From CAVXUB01 sp963764805 (lineage in GTDB: Bacteria > Actinomycetota > Acidimicrobiia > Acidimicrobiales > Bog-793): a stretch of 64,000 bases of DNA. The notes under the pieces were generated by a model. It saw nothing but the letters and a program-made list of their open reading frames with translations. It was not told the DNA's origin and did no database searches. The position numbers were made by a program, and so were the translations under genes. The first letter of the stretch is position 1. Every line of letters begins with the position of its first letter. The stretch is from positions 248,001 through 312,000 of the forward strand of contig CAVXUB010000005.1 of NCBI GenBank assembly GCA_963764805.1, given 5' to 3'. Below, in pieces: positions 37,243 through 45,330 of this stretch.

Positions 37243-38900
37243 CTGCGCAGACGCTCCCGCGCCGCCTCGCTGTCGCCGACGACCAGTCGCACCCGGAACG
37301 CCTCGTCCTGCTGCGGGTAGTCGCTGCGAGAGTGGGCCCCACGGCTCTCTCGCCGCTCGACGGCCGCAGCCAACAGGGCGCCGCCGACAGTCAACAGGTC
37401 CTGCAGCTCCCCCTCGGCCCGCGACGCCGGCGCTCCGGCTGGAACTGCGGGGGCGAGCCGGTCGAGCTCCGCCCCGGTCCGCGCCAGCGACTCGGCCGTG
37501 CGGAGCACGCCCGCGCCCTCAGTCATCGACCGTTGCAGCATCTCCCGCGTCTTGTCGAGGTCTGCGGGTGGGCTGCGGTGCGCGGCCGTGGACGTTTCGC
37601 GGGTTCCGTTACCGAAACGGTGCTCAAACCCGCGAAACGTCGCGCGCAACCGTCGCCCGCAGATCGCCCCCTCACGACCCTCGCCGAGCACGGCGGCACC
37701 GAGCGCACCGAGCGCAGTCGGCCGGCGCACGCCCGCCTCGATGGCATCTACCGCCCGTGCGGCGAAGACCAGGCCTTCCAGCAACGAGTTCGAGGCGAGA
37801 CGGTTGGCCCCGTGCACGCCGCTGCAGGCGACCTCGCCTGCCGCCCAGAGACCTGGTAGGGCTGTCGCCCCGGACAGGTCGGTCAGGATCCCCCCACAGA
37901 GATGGTGTGCGGCCGGGGCGACGGGGAGCAGGTCGCGGGACGGGTCGAGGCCCGCCTCGCGCAGCGCCGAGGCGATGTTCGGGAACCTGGAGGCGAAGTC
38001 CTCGAGCCCGGTAGCATCGAGCCAGAGATGGCTGACGCCATGCTCGGCCATTCGGGCCGCCATCGCGCGGCTGACCACGTCCCGCGGCGCAAGCTCGTCG
38101 ACGAAACGCTCCCCTTCGTCGTCGCGCAGCAGCGCCCCATGTCCTCGCAGCGCCTCGGAGATCAGGGCTCGCGGCATCGAAGGATGGTGCAGAGCCGTGG
38201 GGTGGAACTGCACGAACTCGACGTCGGCGACCGGCACCCCCGCCCGCAGCGCCATCGCCACACCGTCACCGCACGCCTCCGCCGGATTGGTCGTCACGTC
38301 GAACAGCTGCCCGGCACCCCCCGAGGCGAGCAGCACGTGCGGCGCCCGCAGAGCGACCAGCCGGCCCTCCGGGTCCAGTGCCGTCACGCCCGCGCAGCCT
38401 TCCTCGTCGACGAGCAGGTCGACGGCGAACCAGCCCTCGAGGATGGCGGCGGCGCTCTCCTCGACGGCTTCCACGAGCGTGCGCTCCACTTCGGCGCCGG
38501 TAGCAGTGCCGCCGGCGTGCACCACCCGCGCCATCGAGTGACCACCTTCGCGGGCCAGCTGGAAGCCGCCGCCAGGAAGCCGGTCGAACACCGCTCCGAG
38601 CGAGATCAGCTCCAGCACCCGCGAGGGCCCTTCGTCGACGAGCACTCGCACCGCGTCGCGGTCGCAGAGGCCGGCACCGGCGCGCAGCGTGTCCGCCAGA
38701 TGGAGGTCGGTCGAGTCCTCGTCCCCCGCCAGCACGGCCGCCACGCCCCCCTGGGCGAAGCGCGTCGTCGACTGCTCGAGCTCCCCCTTGGTCAGGACGC
38801 CCACTCGCAGCCCGGAACGTGCAGCGAGGCGGACGGCAGCAGTGAGTCCGGCCACCCCGCTCCCGACGACTATCACGTCGAGGGCGGCCGGCGGCGTCAT
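37239..38900 (-). CDS. nadB: L-aspartate oxidase with an in-frame repeat insertion
   Basis: 553-residue flavoprotein oxidising L-aspartate to iminoaspartate. FAD site VIVVGSGVAGLTAAVRLA at residues 9-26; catalytic-domain segments STTRFAQGGVAA, HSMARVVHAGGTATG, FVQFHPTAL and GLWAAGEVACSGVHGANRLASNSLLEGLVF are all intact. Between the FAD domain and the C-terminal helical domain, residues about 421-437 (ATFRGFEHRFGNGTRET) are encoded by a 49-bp palindromic repeat whose other copy is intergenic. The frame is preserved and the helical domain resumes (LDKTREMLQRSMTEGAGVLR). The ATG overlaps the panD stop by 4 nt. Confidence 0.95.
   Translation of the reverse strand: MTPPAALDVIVVGSGVAGLTAAVRLAARSGLRVGVLTKGELEQSTTRFAQGGVAAVLAGDEDSTDLHLADTLRAGAGLCDRDAVRVLVDEGPSRVLELISLGAVFDRLPGGGFQLAREGGHSMARVVHAGGTATGAEVERTLVEAVEESAAAILEGWFAVDLLVDEEGCAGVTALDPEGRLVALRAPHVLLASGGAGQLFDVTTNPAEACGDGVAMALRAGVPVADVEFVQFHPTALHHPSMPRALISEALRGHGALLRDDEGERFVDELAPRDVVSRAMAARMAEHGVSHLWLDATGLEDFASRFPNIASALREAGLDPSRDLLPVAPAAHHLCGGILTDLSGATALPGLWAAGEVACSGVHGANRLASNSLLEGLVFAARAVDAIEAGVRRPTALGALGAAVLGEGREGAICGRRLRATFRGFEHRFGNGTRETSTAAHRSPPADLDKTREMLQRSMTEGAGVLRTAESLARTGAELDRLAPAVPAGAPASRAEGELQDLLTVGGALLAAAVERRESRGAHSRSDYPQQDEAFRVRLVVGDSEAARERLRR
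37592..37640. repeat. 49-bp palindromic repeat element, copy inside nadB
   Basis: Perfect 14-bp arms ACGTTTCGCGGGTT (37592-37605) and AACCCGCGAAACGT (37627-37640) with a 21-nt centre. On the nadB coding strand it aligns with the intergenic copy at 12928-12976, 44 of 49 identical and no gaps. Confidence 0.9.
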
Positions 38901-39210
38901 GACGCGGGCCCCACCGCGACATGGCCGGTGGGCCCCTCCGGCCCAGTCGTCCCATTGACGGCGCGCACCGCGTTCGGGCGGTCGAGGTGCACGACCGGCG
39001 GCACGTACGCCTCCAGCTCGGCCTCGTTGTAGTCGGCGTAGGAGATGACGATGACGGTATCGCCCGGCGACACAAGACGCTCCATCAATCGAGGGCCGAG
39101 GCTGATCGAGCCGATGTAGCCGGGGCCGACGTAGCCGGGGCCGACGTAGCCGGGGTCGGCGTCGCGGACGGCGGCCCGGTGGACTTCGACTTCATCATGC
39201 GGCGCAGCAC
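38897..39210 (-). pseudogene. panD: Aspartate 1-decarboxylase, internally deleted and frameshifted
   Basis: Remnant of the pyruvoyl enzyme that makes beta-alanine for pantothenate. The GTG at 39210 with GGGGAG upstream gives VLRRMMKSK, the family start; one missing base near 39183 breaks the frame before VHRAAVRDAD. The self-cleavage Gly-Ser remains (GYIGS), but it is preceded by two extra GYVGP units from a 15-bp tandem repeat. After SISLGPRLM the sequence jumps to RLVSPGDTVIVISYADY, so about 40 residues are absent, including the active-site Arg and Tyr and the NGAAAR loop. Repaired length is only about 104 residues. As written it should be inactive. A collapsed assembly is possible. Overlaps nadB by 4 nt. 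Confidence 0.75.
39111..39155 (-). repeat. 15-bp tandem repeat at the panD cleavage site
   Basis: Three 15-bp units start at 39111, 39126 and 39141. They encode GYVGP, GYVGP and then GYIG with the cleavage Ser following. Confidence 0.85.
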
Positions 39211-39255
39211 TTGCCAGCTCCCCTTCGCTCTTGGCGGCAGCCCCAGCTGCCGCCA

Positions 39256-40107
39256 TCAGGCCCTCGCAGTGCAGTTGTCTATCAGCCGCACCGGCCCGAC
39301 CCGGGCGGCAACGAGAAGGCGGAGATCGCCCGACAGTTCCGGGCGGCGCTCCAGCGTCGTTGCCTGCACCACCGTGGCGTAGTCGGGCTCCACACCCTCG
39401 GCGGCGGACAGCACCTTTTGCATCGTCTGCTCCACGTCGTCGGCGACGCGGGAAGCTTCCTGCTCGATCGCGCGCCGGCCTGCCTCGAGCGCCCGGAAGA
39501 GGGCTGTCGCCTGCTCGAGCTGCTCAGGCGACAGGCGCTTGTTGCGGCTGGACAGGGCGAGACCGCTCGGCTCGCGCACGATCGGGCAGCCGACGATGTC
39601 CGCCTGCAGCGAGAGGTCGGCGACCATCCGGCGCACCAGTACCAACTGCTGGAAGTCCTTCTCGCCGAAGTAGGCGCGGCAGGGCCCGGCGAGAGACAGG
39701 AGCTTGGTGACCACGGTCGCCACGCCGTCGAAGTGGCCCGGCCGGGATGCCCCCTCGAGCGCGGTGCTGATACGCGACACCGACACACTGGTCAGCGGGC
39801 TGCCCCCGGGGTACATCTCGTCGATGGTGGGAACGAAGAGGATGTCCACGCCTGCCGCGGCGGCAACCTGCGAATCGCGCTCCTCGTCCCGAGGGTAGGC
39901 GGCGAAGTCCTCGCTCTCGCCGAACTGCAGCGGGTTGACGAAGATCGTCGCCGCCACCGTGTCGCAGTCTCGTCGCGCAGCCTCGAGGAGCGAGACATGG
40001 CCGGCGTGCAACGCCCCCATCGTCGGAACCAATCCGAGGCTGCGGCCGCCCGAGCGGGCGGCGGCGGCGCTTGCGACGAGCCCGGCCCGCTCTCTGATCA
40101 GCTTCAT
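39256..40107 (-). CDS. panC: Pantothenate synthetase
   Basis: 283-residue enzyme joining pantoate and beta-alanine with ATP. Complete: VPTMGALHAGHVSLLEAAR (HIGH-like), VNPLQFGESEDFAAYPRDEERD, ATVVTKLLSLAGPCRAYFGEKDFQQL and REPSGLALSSRNKRLSPEQ (KMSKS-like). ATG start without a clear ribosome binding site. Its stop lies inside the panD 5' region as expected for a coupled pair, yet the panD partner looks broken. Confidence 0.96.
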   Translation of the reverse strand: MKLIRERAGLVASAAAARSGGRSLGLVPTMGALHAGHVSLLEAARRDCDTVAATIFVNPLQFGESEDFAAYPRDEERDSQVAAAAGVDILFVPTIDEMYPGGSPLTSVSVSRISTALEGASRPGHFDGVATVVTKLLSLAGPCRAYFGEKDFQQLVLVRRMVADLSLQADIVGCPIVREPSGLALSSRNKRLSPEQLEQATALFRALEAGRRAIEQEASRVADDVEQTMQKVLSAAEGVEPDYATVVQATTLERRPELSGDLRLLVAARVGPVRLIDNCTARA

Positions 40108-40174
40108 CTGTCCGGGGGAGCTCAGGAGAAGGGGCGGCTGCTCGGGTCAGCCGATCTGCGAGGCAGCCCGTCCG

Positions 40175-40993
40175 TCAACTGGCGGGGTAGCGGGCGGGGT
40201 GGACGGCGCGAGGCGACGGGTCCCAACTGGTGCCGTTCGCTGGACACTTCTGTCCGGTAATCGGAGCCAGAACGTCCTCCTCGACCAGTCGTCGTGCGAG
40301 CGCCGTGCCCGCGTCGTAGCCGGCGAGCTCGGCCTCCCCGAGCAGGGACCTGATCGCCAGCCGATGGGCGTCGACCGTCGCCTCGTCCCCCCTGCGCGCA
40401 GGCCCGGTCAGTGCCCGCTCGGGGCCGACCAGCGTGACGTCGTCGAGCGCTCCGCGGGCCAGGCCGAGGAAGGCCTCGAGCGGGAGCCCGGCGGCCGCCG
40501 CCACCCGTTGCACCTGCCCGAGCAGCGCCACGATGTGATTGGCGGCGATGCAAGCGGCGGCGTGGTAGGTGGTACGGGCTCCGTCGGCGACAACGATCGG
40601 TTGGCCCCCGAGGGCGAGAGCGAGGTCGGTCGCCGCCGGATCGCCGGCGACGGCGAAGAAACCGCCGCTGCGCAGCCGGGCGCCGCCGATGACCGGGTCG
40701 GGAAGCGTGACGAGCGGGTGCAGGGAGCCTCGCCTGGCGTGCCGGGCCAGCACGTCGAGGCTGAGCGCACCGGAACAGTGCAGTACCGCCGTAGTCGGGA
40801 CCGGCTGCACCGCCCGGCTCACCCCGGCAACGACTCCGTCGGGAGTGGCGATGATCAGCACGTCGACACCCTCGGCGGCGAAGGTGACGTCGTCCTCCCT
40901 GCCAAGGATCGGTTCGACGTGGAAGCCACAAGCGGTGAGCGCTGTGGCGAGCGATCGGCCGGCCCGGCCCGGCCCGATGATGCGGATCCTCAA
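40175..40993 (-). CDS. Rossmann-fold and DUF2520 domain protein
   Basis: 272 residues. The N-terminal Rossmann fold has IIGPGRAGRSLATAL and the NADP-type second strand; DVLIIATPDGVV and LHCSGALSLDVL follow; the C-terminal DUF2520 helical domain has AACIAANHIVALLGQVQRVA. Such proteins resemble ketopantoate or pyrroline-carboxylate reductases and sit beside panC in actinobacteria, so a role in pantoate or folate metabolism is suspected but unproven. TTG start. The last 30 residues (GQKCPANGTSWDPSPRAVHP) are unusual for the family. Confidence 0.85.
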   Translation of the reverse strand: MRIRIIGPGRAGRSLATALTACGFHVEPILGREDDVTFAAEGVDVLIIATPDGVVAGVSRAVQPVPTTAVLHCSGALSLDVLARHARRGSLHPLVTLPDPVIGGARLRSGGFFAVAGDPAATDLALALGGQPIVVADGARTTYHAAACIAANHIVALLGQVQRVAAAAGLPLEAFLGLARGALDDVTLVGPERALTGPARRGDEATVDAHRLAIRSLLGEAELAGYDAGTALARRLVEEDVLAPITGQKCPANGTSWDPSPRAVHPARYPAS

Positions 40994-41038
40994 AGCAGCC
41001 CTCCTCGTTCCGGCCCCGCCGTGCGGGTGCCGTTCGTG

Positions 41039-41548
41039 TCAGCTGATGTCGCCTTCCAGACTACCAACCCGTCGAGCGAGCTCGCTCAGCACGGCCTCCC
41101 CGCCGAGCCGCTCCCGCCATCCGGCCGGCACCCGGTCCGGTGCCAGCTCCTCCAGCGGCAACAGCACGAACGCCCTCTCAGCGAAACGCGGATGGGGAAC
41201 CGTGAGATCCGGCTCGTCGACCCGCTCGTCGCCGATGAGAAGGATGTCGACGTCGAGCGTGCGCGGCCCGTCCTTGACCGTGCGGGCTCGCCCGGCCTTG
41301 GCCTCCAGCCGCCCGGCTTCCGCCAACAGCTCGCCGGCACCGAGAGAGGTCCGCAGCCGTACGACGCAGTTGAGGTATGGCCCCTGCCCGGGTGGCCCAC
41401 CCACGGGAGCTGTCTCGTAGACGCCCGAGACAACGAGGTCGGAGTCGAGACCTCGCAACCCCTCCACAGCCGCCGACAGGTGTGCCCGGCGGTCGCCGAG
41501 GTTGGAGCCGAGCGCCAGGTAGACGTCTCGGCGTGGGTCCCGGCTCAA
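41039..41548 (-). CDS. folK: 6-hydroxymethyl-7,8-dihydropterin pyrophosphokinase
   Basis: 169-residue HPPK, transferring pyrophosphate to the pterin in folate synthesis. Motifs: YLALGSNLGDRRAHL at the N-terminus, ETAPVGGPPGQGPYLNCVV, then DGPRTLDVDILLIGDE and VPHPRFAERAFVLLPL, all conserved. TTG start overlapping the folB stop (TTGA). Confidence 0.96.
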   Translation of the reverse strand: MSRDPRRDVYLALGSNLGDRRAHLSAAVEGLRGLDSDLVVSGVYETAPVGGPPGQGPYLNCVVRLRTSLGAGELLAEAGRLEAKAGRARTVKDGPRTLDVDILLIGDERVDEPDLTVPHPRFAERAFVLLPLEELAPDRVPAGWRERLGGEAVLSELARRVGSLEGDIS

Positions 41549-41982
41549 CGCCTCTCGGCCCGGTCGCCCTCAGCCCCCCCGCCCTCGGCCCCGGCCGAGT
41601 CCTGCACGAGGTCCCTCGCGTCACGCCTGATCCGCACCCCGACCGAGGCGAGGTCGGCGGCTATCGGGGGATGGAGCTTGCGCACCCCGACGGTGACCGC
41701 GCCGACGCGCTCCATACCGAGCAGGGCCTCGGCGGCGGCTGTGGCAAGTGCTTCGAGCAGCTGGAAGCGGTTGTCGGTGATGACATCGCTCACGGTATGC
41801 ACGACAGCCGCGTAGTCGAGCGTGTCGGCGAGGTCGTCGGAGACGCCCGACCGGCGCATGTCGAGATCGACGTCGACGTCGACCTCGAACAGCTGGGCAC
41901 GGTCCTGCTCTCCCGCGAGCGCGCCGTGCTGCGCGAGGACGCGCAAGCCGCGCACCTCGATTCTGTCGGACGGCCCGCTCAA
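41545..41982 (-). CDS. folB: Dihydroneopterin aldolase
   Basis: 145-residue FolB that cleaves dihydroneopterin to the hydroxymethyl pterin used by FolK. It starts RIEVRGLRVLAQHGALAGEQDRAQLFEVDVDVDLD, has DTLDYAAVVHTV and the catalytic Lys in VGVRKLHPPIAADLASVGV. A 25-residue acidic and Gly-rich tail is added. TTG start overlapping the upstream stop (TTGA). Confidence 0.95.
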   Translation of the reverse strand: MSGPSDRIEVRGLRVLAQHGALAGEQDRAQLFEVDVDVDLDMRRSGVSDDLADTLDYAAVVHTVSDVITDNRFQLLEALATAAAEALLGMERVGAVTVGVRKLHPPIAADLASVGVRIRRDARDLVQDSAGAEGGGAEGDRAERR

Positions 41983-42653
41983 CTCGCAGGATCCGGGGCG
42001 CCGGACGCTGCCGCCGGAGCCGCGCCAGCCGGCTGTGCCGCCCCAGCCGCGCCAGCCGCGCCACTCGCCTGCGCCCTCCCCGCGGTGCCAGCCCTCCCGG
42101 TGCTATCTGCGGATGCCTCCCCGAGATGGTGGTCGACCTTCTCGGCAGGCGGGGCCGGCGGCAGGTCGTCGACGGCGGCGACGATGCCGCGGCCGACGGT
42201 GCCCATCTGCTTGCGGACGATCAGCTCGACCGCCGTGATCGCGCGGGGCCCTTCCGGCAGCAATCCAGCCCAGCGCAAGTAACCGGCCATCACGCCCATC
42301 AGGCGGTCGCCCAGCTCCTCCTGGTGAACGAGCACCTTCTCGCCTGCCCGCAACCACGTGATCAGGTCGGGGTACAAGTCCGCCAGCACCTCGCGCACGT
42401 CGGCGCCAGGTGCGATCGGGTAATGCGACCAGGTGACCTTGAACTCGTCGTAAGCGTGCAGGTTGTGGGTGGACCCCAGGAGCGACACGACCCGCGTGAA
42501 CCCCTGCGCCCGCAGCCAGAGGATCTCCTCCTGGCGCCGGACGCGCCTGTGGTTGGGGGCATAGCCACCGGGGCGCTCGCTCACCGCCAGTTGGTCGCGG
42601 ATGATCCAGTTGAAGTTGCGGGGAACGATTCCAGCCGCCCAGCGTCCGCGCAT
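41979..42653 (-). CDS. Dual-specificity-phosphatase-like pseudoenzyme in the folate operon
   Basis: 224 residues. The middle resembles a small cysteine phosphatase: a strand and helix GFTRVVSLLGSTHNLHAYDEFKVTWSHYPIAPG, then VLVHQEELGDRLMGVMAGYLRWAGL, where the HC(x5)R signature should be. Here it reads H-Q-E-E-L-G-D-R: His and Arg stay, but the catalytic Cys is Gln, so phosphatase chemistry is not expected. Residues about 165-224 are an Ala/Gly/Pro tail. The ATG overlaps the folP stop by 1 nt and the stop overlaps folB, so it is translated with the folate genes. Role unknown; phosphate or dihydroneopterin phosphate binding is speculation. Confidence 0.75.
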   Translation of the reverse strand: MRGRWAAGIVPRNFNWIIRDQLAVSERPGGYAPNHRRVRRQEEILWLRAQGFTRVVSLLGSTHNLHAYDEFKVTWSHYPIAPGADVREVLADLYPDLITWLRAGEKVLVHQEELGDRLMGVMAGYLRWAGLLPEGPRAITAVELIVRKQMGTVGRGIVAAVDDLPPAPPAEKVDHHLGEASADSTGRAGTAGRAQASGAAGAAGAAQPAGAAPAAASGAPDPAS

Positions 42654-43438
42654 CAGGCCACCTCCTCACCGACAAGGCGCGCCGCCTGCACCGTCTCGCT
42701 CACGTCGTGCACCCGCACCATCTGTGCTCCCGCCTGCATCGAGTAGACGGCGGTGGCGATCGACGCCTCCAGGCGCTCTGACGCCGGCGCGTCCCCCGTC
42801 CCTGAGATGCGGCCGAGGAAGCTCTTGCGGCTGGTCCCGACCACGACCGGCCAGCCGAGGGCGACCACTTCATCGAGATGTCGGAGCAGCGCGAGATTGT
42901 GCTGCAGCGTCTTGCCGAACCCGATCCCGGGGTCCACCCACACTTCGCCCACCCCTGCCGCGACGGCTTCGAGGGCCCTCGACCGGAGGAAGTCGCAGAC
43001 CTCCGCCACGACGTCTCGATATACCGGGTCCACTTGCATGTCCGCAGGCGTGCCCCGCATGTGCATCGCTATGTAGCCAGTGCCCGTCTCGGCGGCCACC
43101 TCGGCCAGGGCCAACTGCGCCGAGACGTCGTTGATCAGCGTGGCGCCGGCCGCCACGGCCAGCCGGGCGACCCTCTGCTTGCTGGTGTCGATCGACAGCC
43201 TCACCCTCCCTGCCAGCGCCTCGATCACGGGCATCACCCTTCTCAGCTCCTCGTCCTCGGGTACGACCGCGGCCCCGGGTCGCGTCGACTCCCCCCCGAT
43301 GTCGACGACATCGGCACCCTCGGCGATCATCTCCTCGCCCCGGGCGATGGCGGCAGCTGGATCGAGGAACAGGCCCCCGTCGTAGAAGGAATCGGGCGTG
43401 ACGTTCAGAACGCCCATGACCAGGGGTCGCACGCGCAC
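42653..43438 (-). CDS. folP: Dihydropteroate synthase
   Basis: 261-residue TIM-barrel DHPS joining p-aminobenzoate to the pterin; the sulfonamide target. Signatures: VMGVLNVTPDSFYDGG, ADVVDIGGESTRPGA, LSIDTSKQRVA, INDVSAQ, WVDPGIGFGKTLQHN, GTSRKSFLGRI and RVHDVSETVQAA. GTG start. Follows folE by 78 nt. Confidence 0.97.
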   Translation of the reverse strand: MRVRPLVMGVLNVTPDSFYDGGLFLDPAAAIARGEEMIAEGADVVDIGGESTRPGAAVVPEDEELRRVMPVIEALAGRVRLSIDTSKQRVARLAVAAGATLINDVSAQLALAEVAAETGTGYIAMHMRGTPADMQVDPVYRDVVAEVCDFLRSRALEAVAAGVGEVWVDPGIGFGKTLQHNLALLRHLDEVVALGWPVVVGTSRKSFLGRISGTGDAPASERLEASIATAVYSMQAGAQMVRVHDVSETVQAARLVGEEVA

Positions 43439-43516
43439 AGCCTACTGCCCGCCCGGGCGCTGCCGGAGGGCCGGATCGGGCGTCTGCGGCGAGTCGACAG
43501 GGAGGCGTACGGAGCG

Positions 43517-44062
43517 TCAGCCGCGGCCGCGGCCGTGCACGAACGCCATCGCCTCGGCACGTGTTGCCGTCTCGGACCTGAACAGACCTCGCACCGCAGA
43601 GGTGATCGTGACGGTGCCCGGCTTCTTGACACCCCGCATCGACATGCAGAGGTGCTCGGCCTCCACCACCACCAGCACGCCACGTGGCTGCAGCGCCTGT
43701 TCCAGCGAATCGGCGATCTGAGTAGTCATCCGCTCCTGCACCTGCAGGCGCCTGGCGTAGGCGTCGACCAGCCGTGCGAGCTTCGAGAGCCCGGTAATGC
43801 GCCCCTCCTTGTTGGGGATGTAGGCAACGTGCGCCTTGCCGATGAACGGCACCAAGTGGTGCTCGCAGAGCGAAGCGAACGGGATGTCGCGCACCATCAC
43901 CATCTCGTCGTGATCGGCTTCGAACGTCACCGTCAGGTAGCTCTCGGGATCCGCCTGCAGCCCCGAGAAGAGCTCGGCGTACATGGCTGCCACCCGCCTC
44001 GGCGTCGCCGCCAGTCCCTCGCGCTCGGGGTCCTCGCCGATGGCCGAGAGAAGCTCGCGCAC
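43517..44062 (-). CDS. folE: GTP cyclohydrolase I
   Basis: 181 residues as written; opens GTP to dihydroneopterin triphosphate. Zinc and active-site motifs are intact: DIPFASLCEHHLVPFIGKAHVAYIPN, GLSKLARLVDAYARRLQVQERMT, VEAEHLCMSMRGV. The GTG at 44062 is the only start in frame after the hpt stop, and cuts the family N-terminus. A GTG at 44117 that overlaps the hpt stop (GTGA) reads TGVGPAESIDL and would continue into DRIESAVRELL if one G in CTCGGACC near 44080 were removed, restoring about 199 residues. I think that is the real start. Confidence 0.93.
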   Translation of the reverse strand: MRELLSAIGEDPEREGLAATPRRVAAMYAELFSGLQADPESYLTVTFEADHDEMVMVRDIPFASLCEHHLVPFIGKAHVAYIPNKEGRITGLSKLARLVDAYARRLQVQERMTTQIADSLEQALQPRGVLVVVEAEHLCMSMRGVKKPGTVTITSAVRGLFRSETATRAEAMAFVHGRGRG

Positions 44063-44113
44063 CGCGGACTCGATCCGGTCCGAGGTCGATCGACTCGGCC
44101 GGCCCGACGCCGG

Positions 44114-44686
44114 TCACGACTCCTCGCCGAGGTAGATGCGGATGTCGGGGAGGTTCCTGTACCGCTCGGCCACGTCCAGCCCGTAGCCCACCACGAAACG
44201 CGGCTCGATCTCGAAGCCCACGTACGGGATCTCGAACCTCGTGCGCTGCTGACCCTTCTTGAGCAGCAGCGTGCAGATCTCGAGGCTGGCCGGATGGCGC
44301 GAGAGGAGGTTCTTGCGAAGATACGACAGGGTCAACCCGCTGTCGACGATGTCCTCGACGATCAGCACATGCCGCCCGGAGAGGTCGGTGTCGAGGTCCT
44401 TCACGATGCGCACGACGCCGCTCGTCTTCGTTGCGGTCCCGTAGGAGGAGACGGCCATGAAGTCCATGTCGAGCGGCAGCCTGATGGCGCGGGCGATGTC
44501 CGCCATGAACATCACCGCTCCTTTGAGCACCCCGACCAGCAACGGCGGCCGGCCGGCGTAGTCGGCCGTGATGCGGGCACCGAGCGACTCGACCTTGGCG
44601 GCGATGTCCGCCTCGGAGATGATGCGCTCGCCGAGCAGCTTGTCGTGCCCGACCAGCTCTCGATCCAGGTCGTCGTCAGCCGTCAC
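44114..44686 (-). CDS. hpt: Hypoxanthine phosphoribosyltransferase
   Basis: 190-residue purine-salvage enzyme. PRPP-binding motif VLIVEDIVDSGLTL, the flexible loop FMAVSSYGTATKTSGVV, and the C-terminal VGYGLDVAERYRNLPDI that contacts the base. GTG start. Precedes folE, as in Mycobacterium, but the ftsH gene that usually lies between them is missing. Confidence 0.96.
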   Translation of the reverse strand: MTADDDLDRELVGHDKLLGERIISEADIAAKVESLGARITADYAGRPPLLVGVLKGAVMFMADIARAIRLPLDMDFMAVSSYGTATKTSGVVRIVKDLDTDLSGRHVLIVEDIVDSGLTLSYLRKNLLSRHPASLEICTLLLKKGQQRTRFEIPYVGFEIEPRFVVGYGLDVAERYRNLPDIRIYLGEES

Positions 44687-44750
44687 GGCCGCCGACGATA
44701 GTGGCTGGGCGGCAGGGCACCGGGTGGCCGCCTCCGCCCGACAGCCGCCT

Positions 44751-44756
44751 TAGGCT
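44751..44756 (+). promoter_or_regulatory. -10 box of the VOC gene, leaderless type
   Basis: TAGGCT lies 6 nt before the ATG at 44763. Confidence 0.45.
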
Positions 44757-44762
44757 CTAGGC

Positions 44763-45330
44763 ATGGACGAGACACTGTTCACCGACGAACCACCACGCTG
44801 GCGAGGGATCAACCACCTCGCCCTGGTGACCAGCGACATGGATGCCACCGTGCGCTTCTACCACGGTGTGCTCGGGGCCAGGCTGGTGGCCACCATCGGC
44901 ACGCCTGCCTTCCGCCACTACTTCTTCGACTTCGGCCCGCAGAACACCGTGGCCTTCTTCGAGTACACGGATCAGGAGCTCGACTCCTTCGCCAAGCCGG
45001 CCGGCATACCCGACCGTCGGGCGTCACAGTTCGATCACCTCTCGTTCAACCTCCCCGACGAAGAGGCTCTGCTGGCCCTCGCGCGACCGCTTGAAGAGAG
45101 CCGGCTGTGAGGTCACCGACGTCGTGGACCACGGCTTCATCCGCTCCATCTACTTCACCGACCCGGGCGGCATCGCCTTGGAGGCCTCCTGCTGGGTGGT
45201 CGATGCCACCGGCCGACCGGCCGACTACGGCGACGAGTCGCTCTTCGCCGACTCGGACCCCGTGTCAGCCGTTCGTGAGCTGCGGGAGGCCGGCAGGTTG
45301 AAGTCGGTGCCGCAGACGCGCCTCGTGTGA
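44763..45330 (+). CDS. VOC-family (glyoxalase/dioxygenase-like) protein, apparent frameshift
   Basis: Vicinal-oxygen-chelate fold protein. The first half has INHLALVTSDMDATVRFYHGVLGARLV (metal His) and HYFFDFGPQNTVAFFEY; the second has FDHLSFNLPDEEALLAL. In another frame come RLKRAGCEVTDVVDHGFIRSIYFTDPGGIALEAS and a tail ending PQTRLV. One extra G near 45084 breaks the frame; the span is one over a multiple of three, so about 188 residues when repaired. Substrate unknown. Its stop overlaps the next gene by 4 nt (GTGA), so the repaired end is well supported. Confidence 0.8.
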
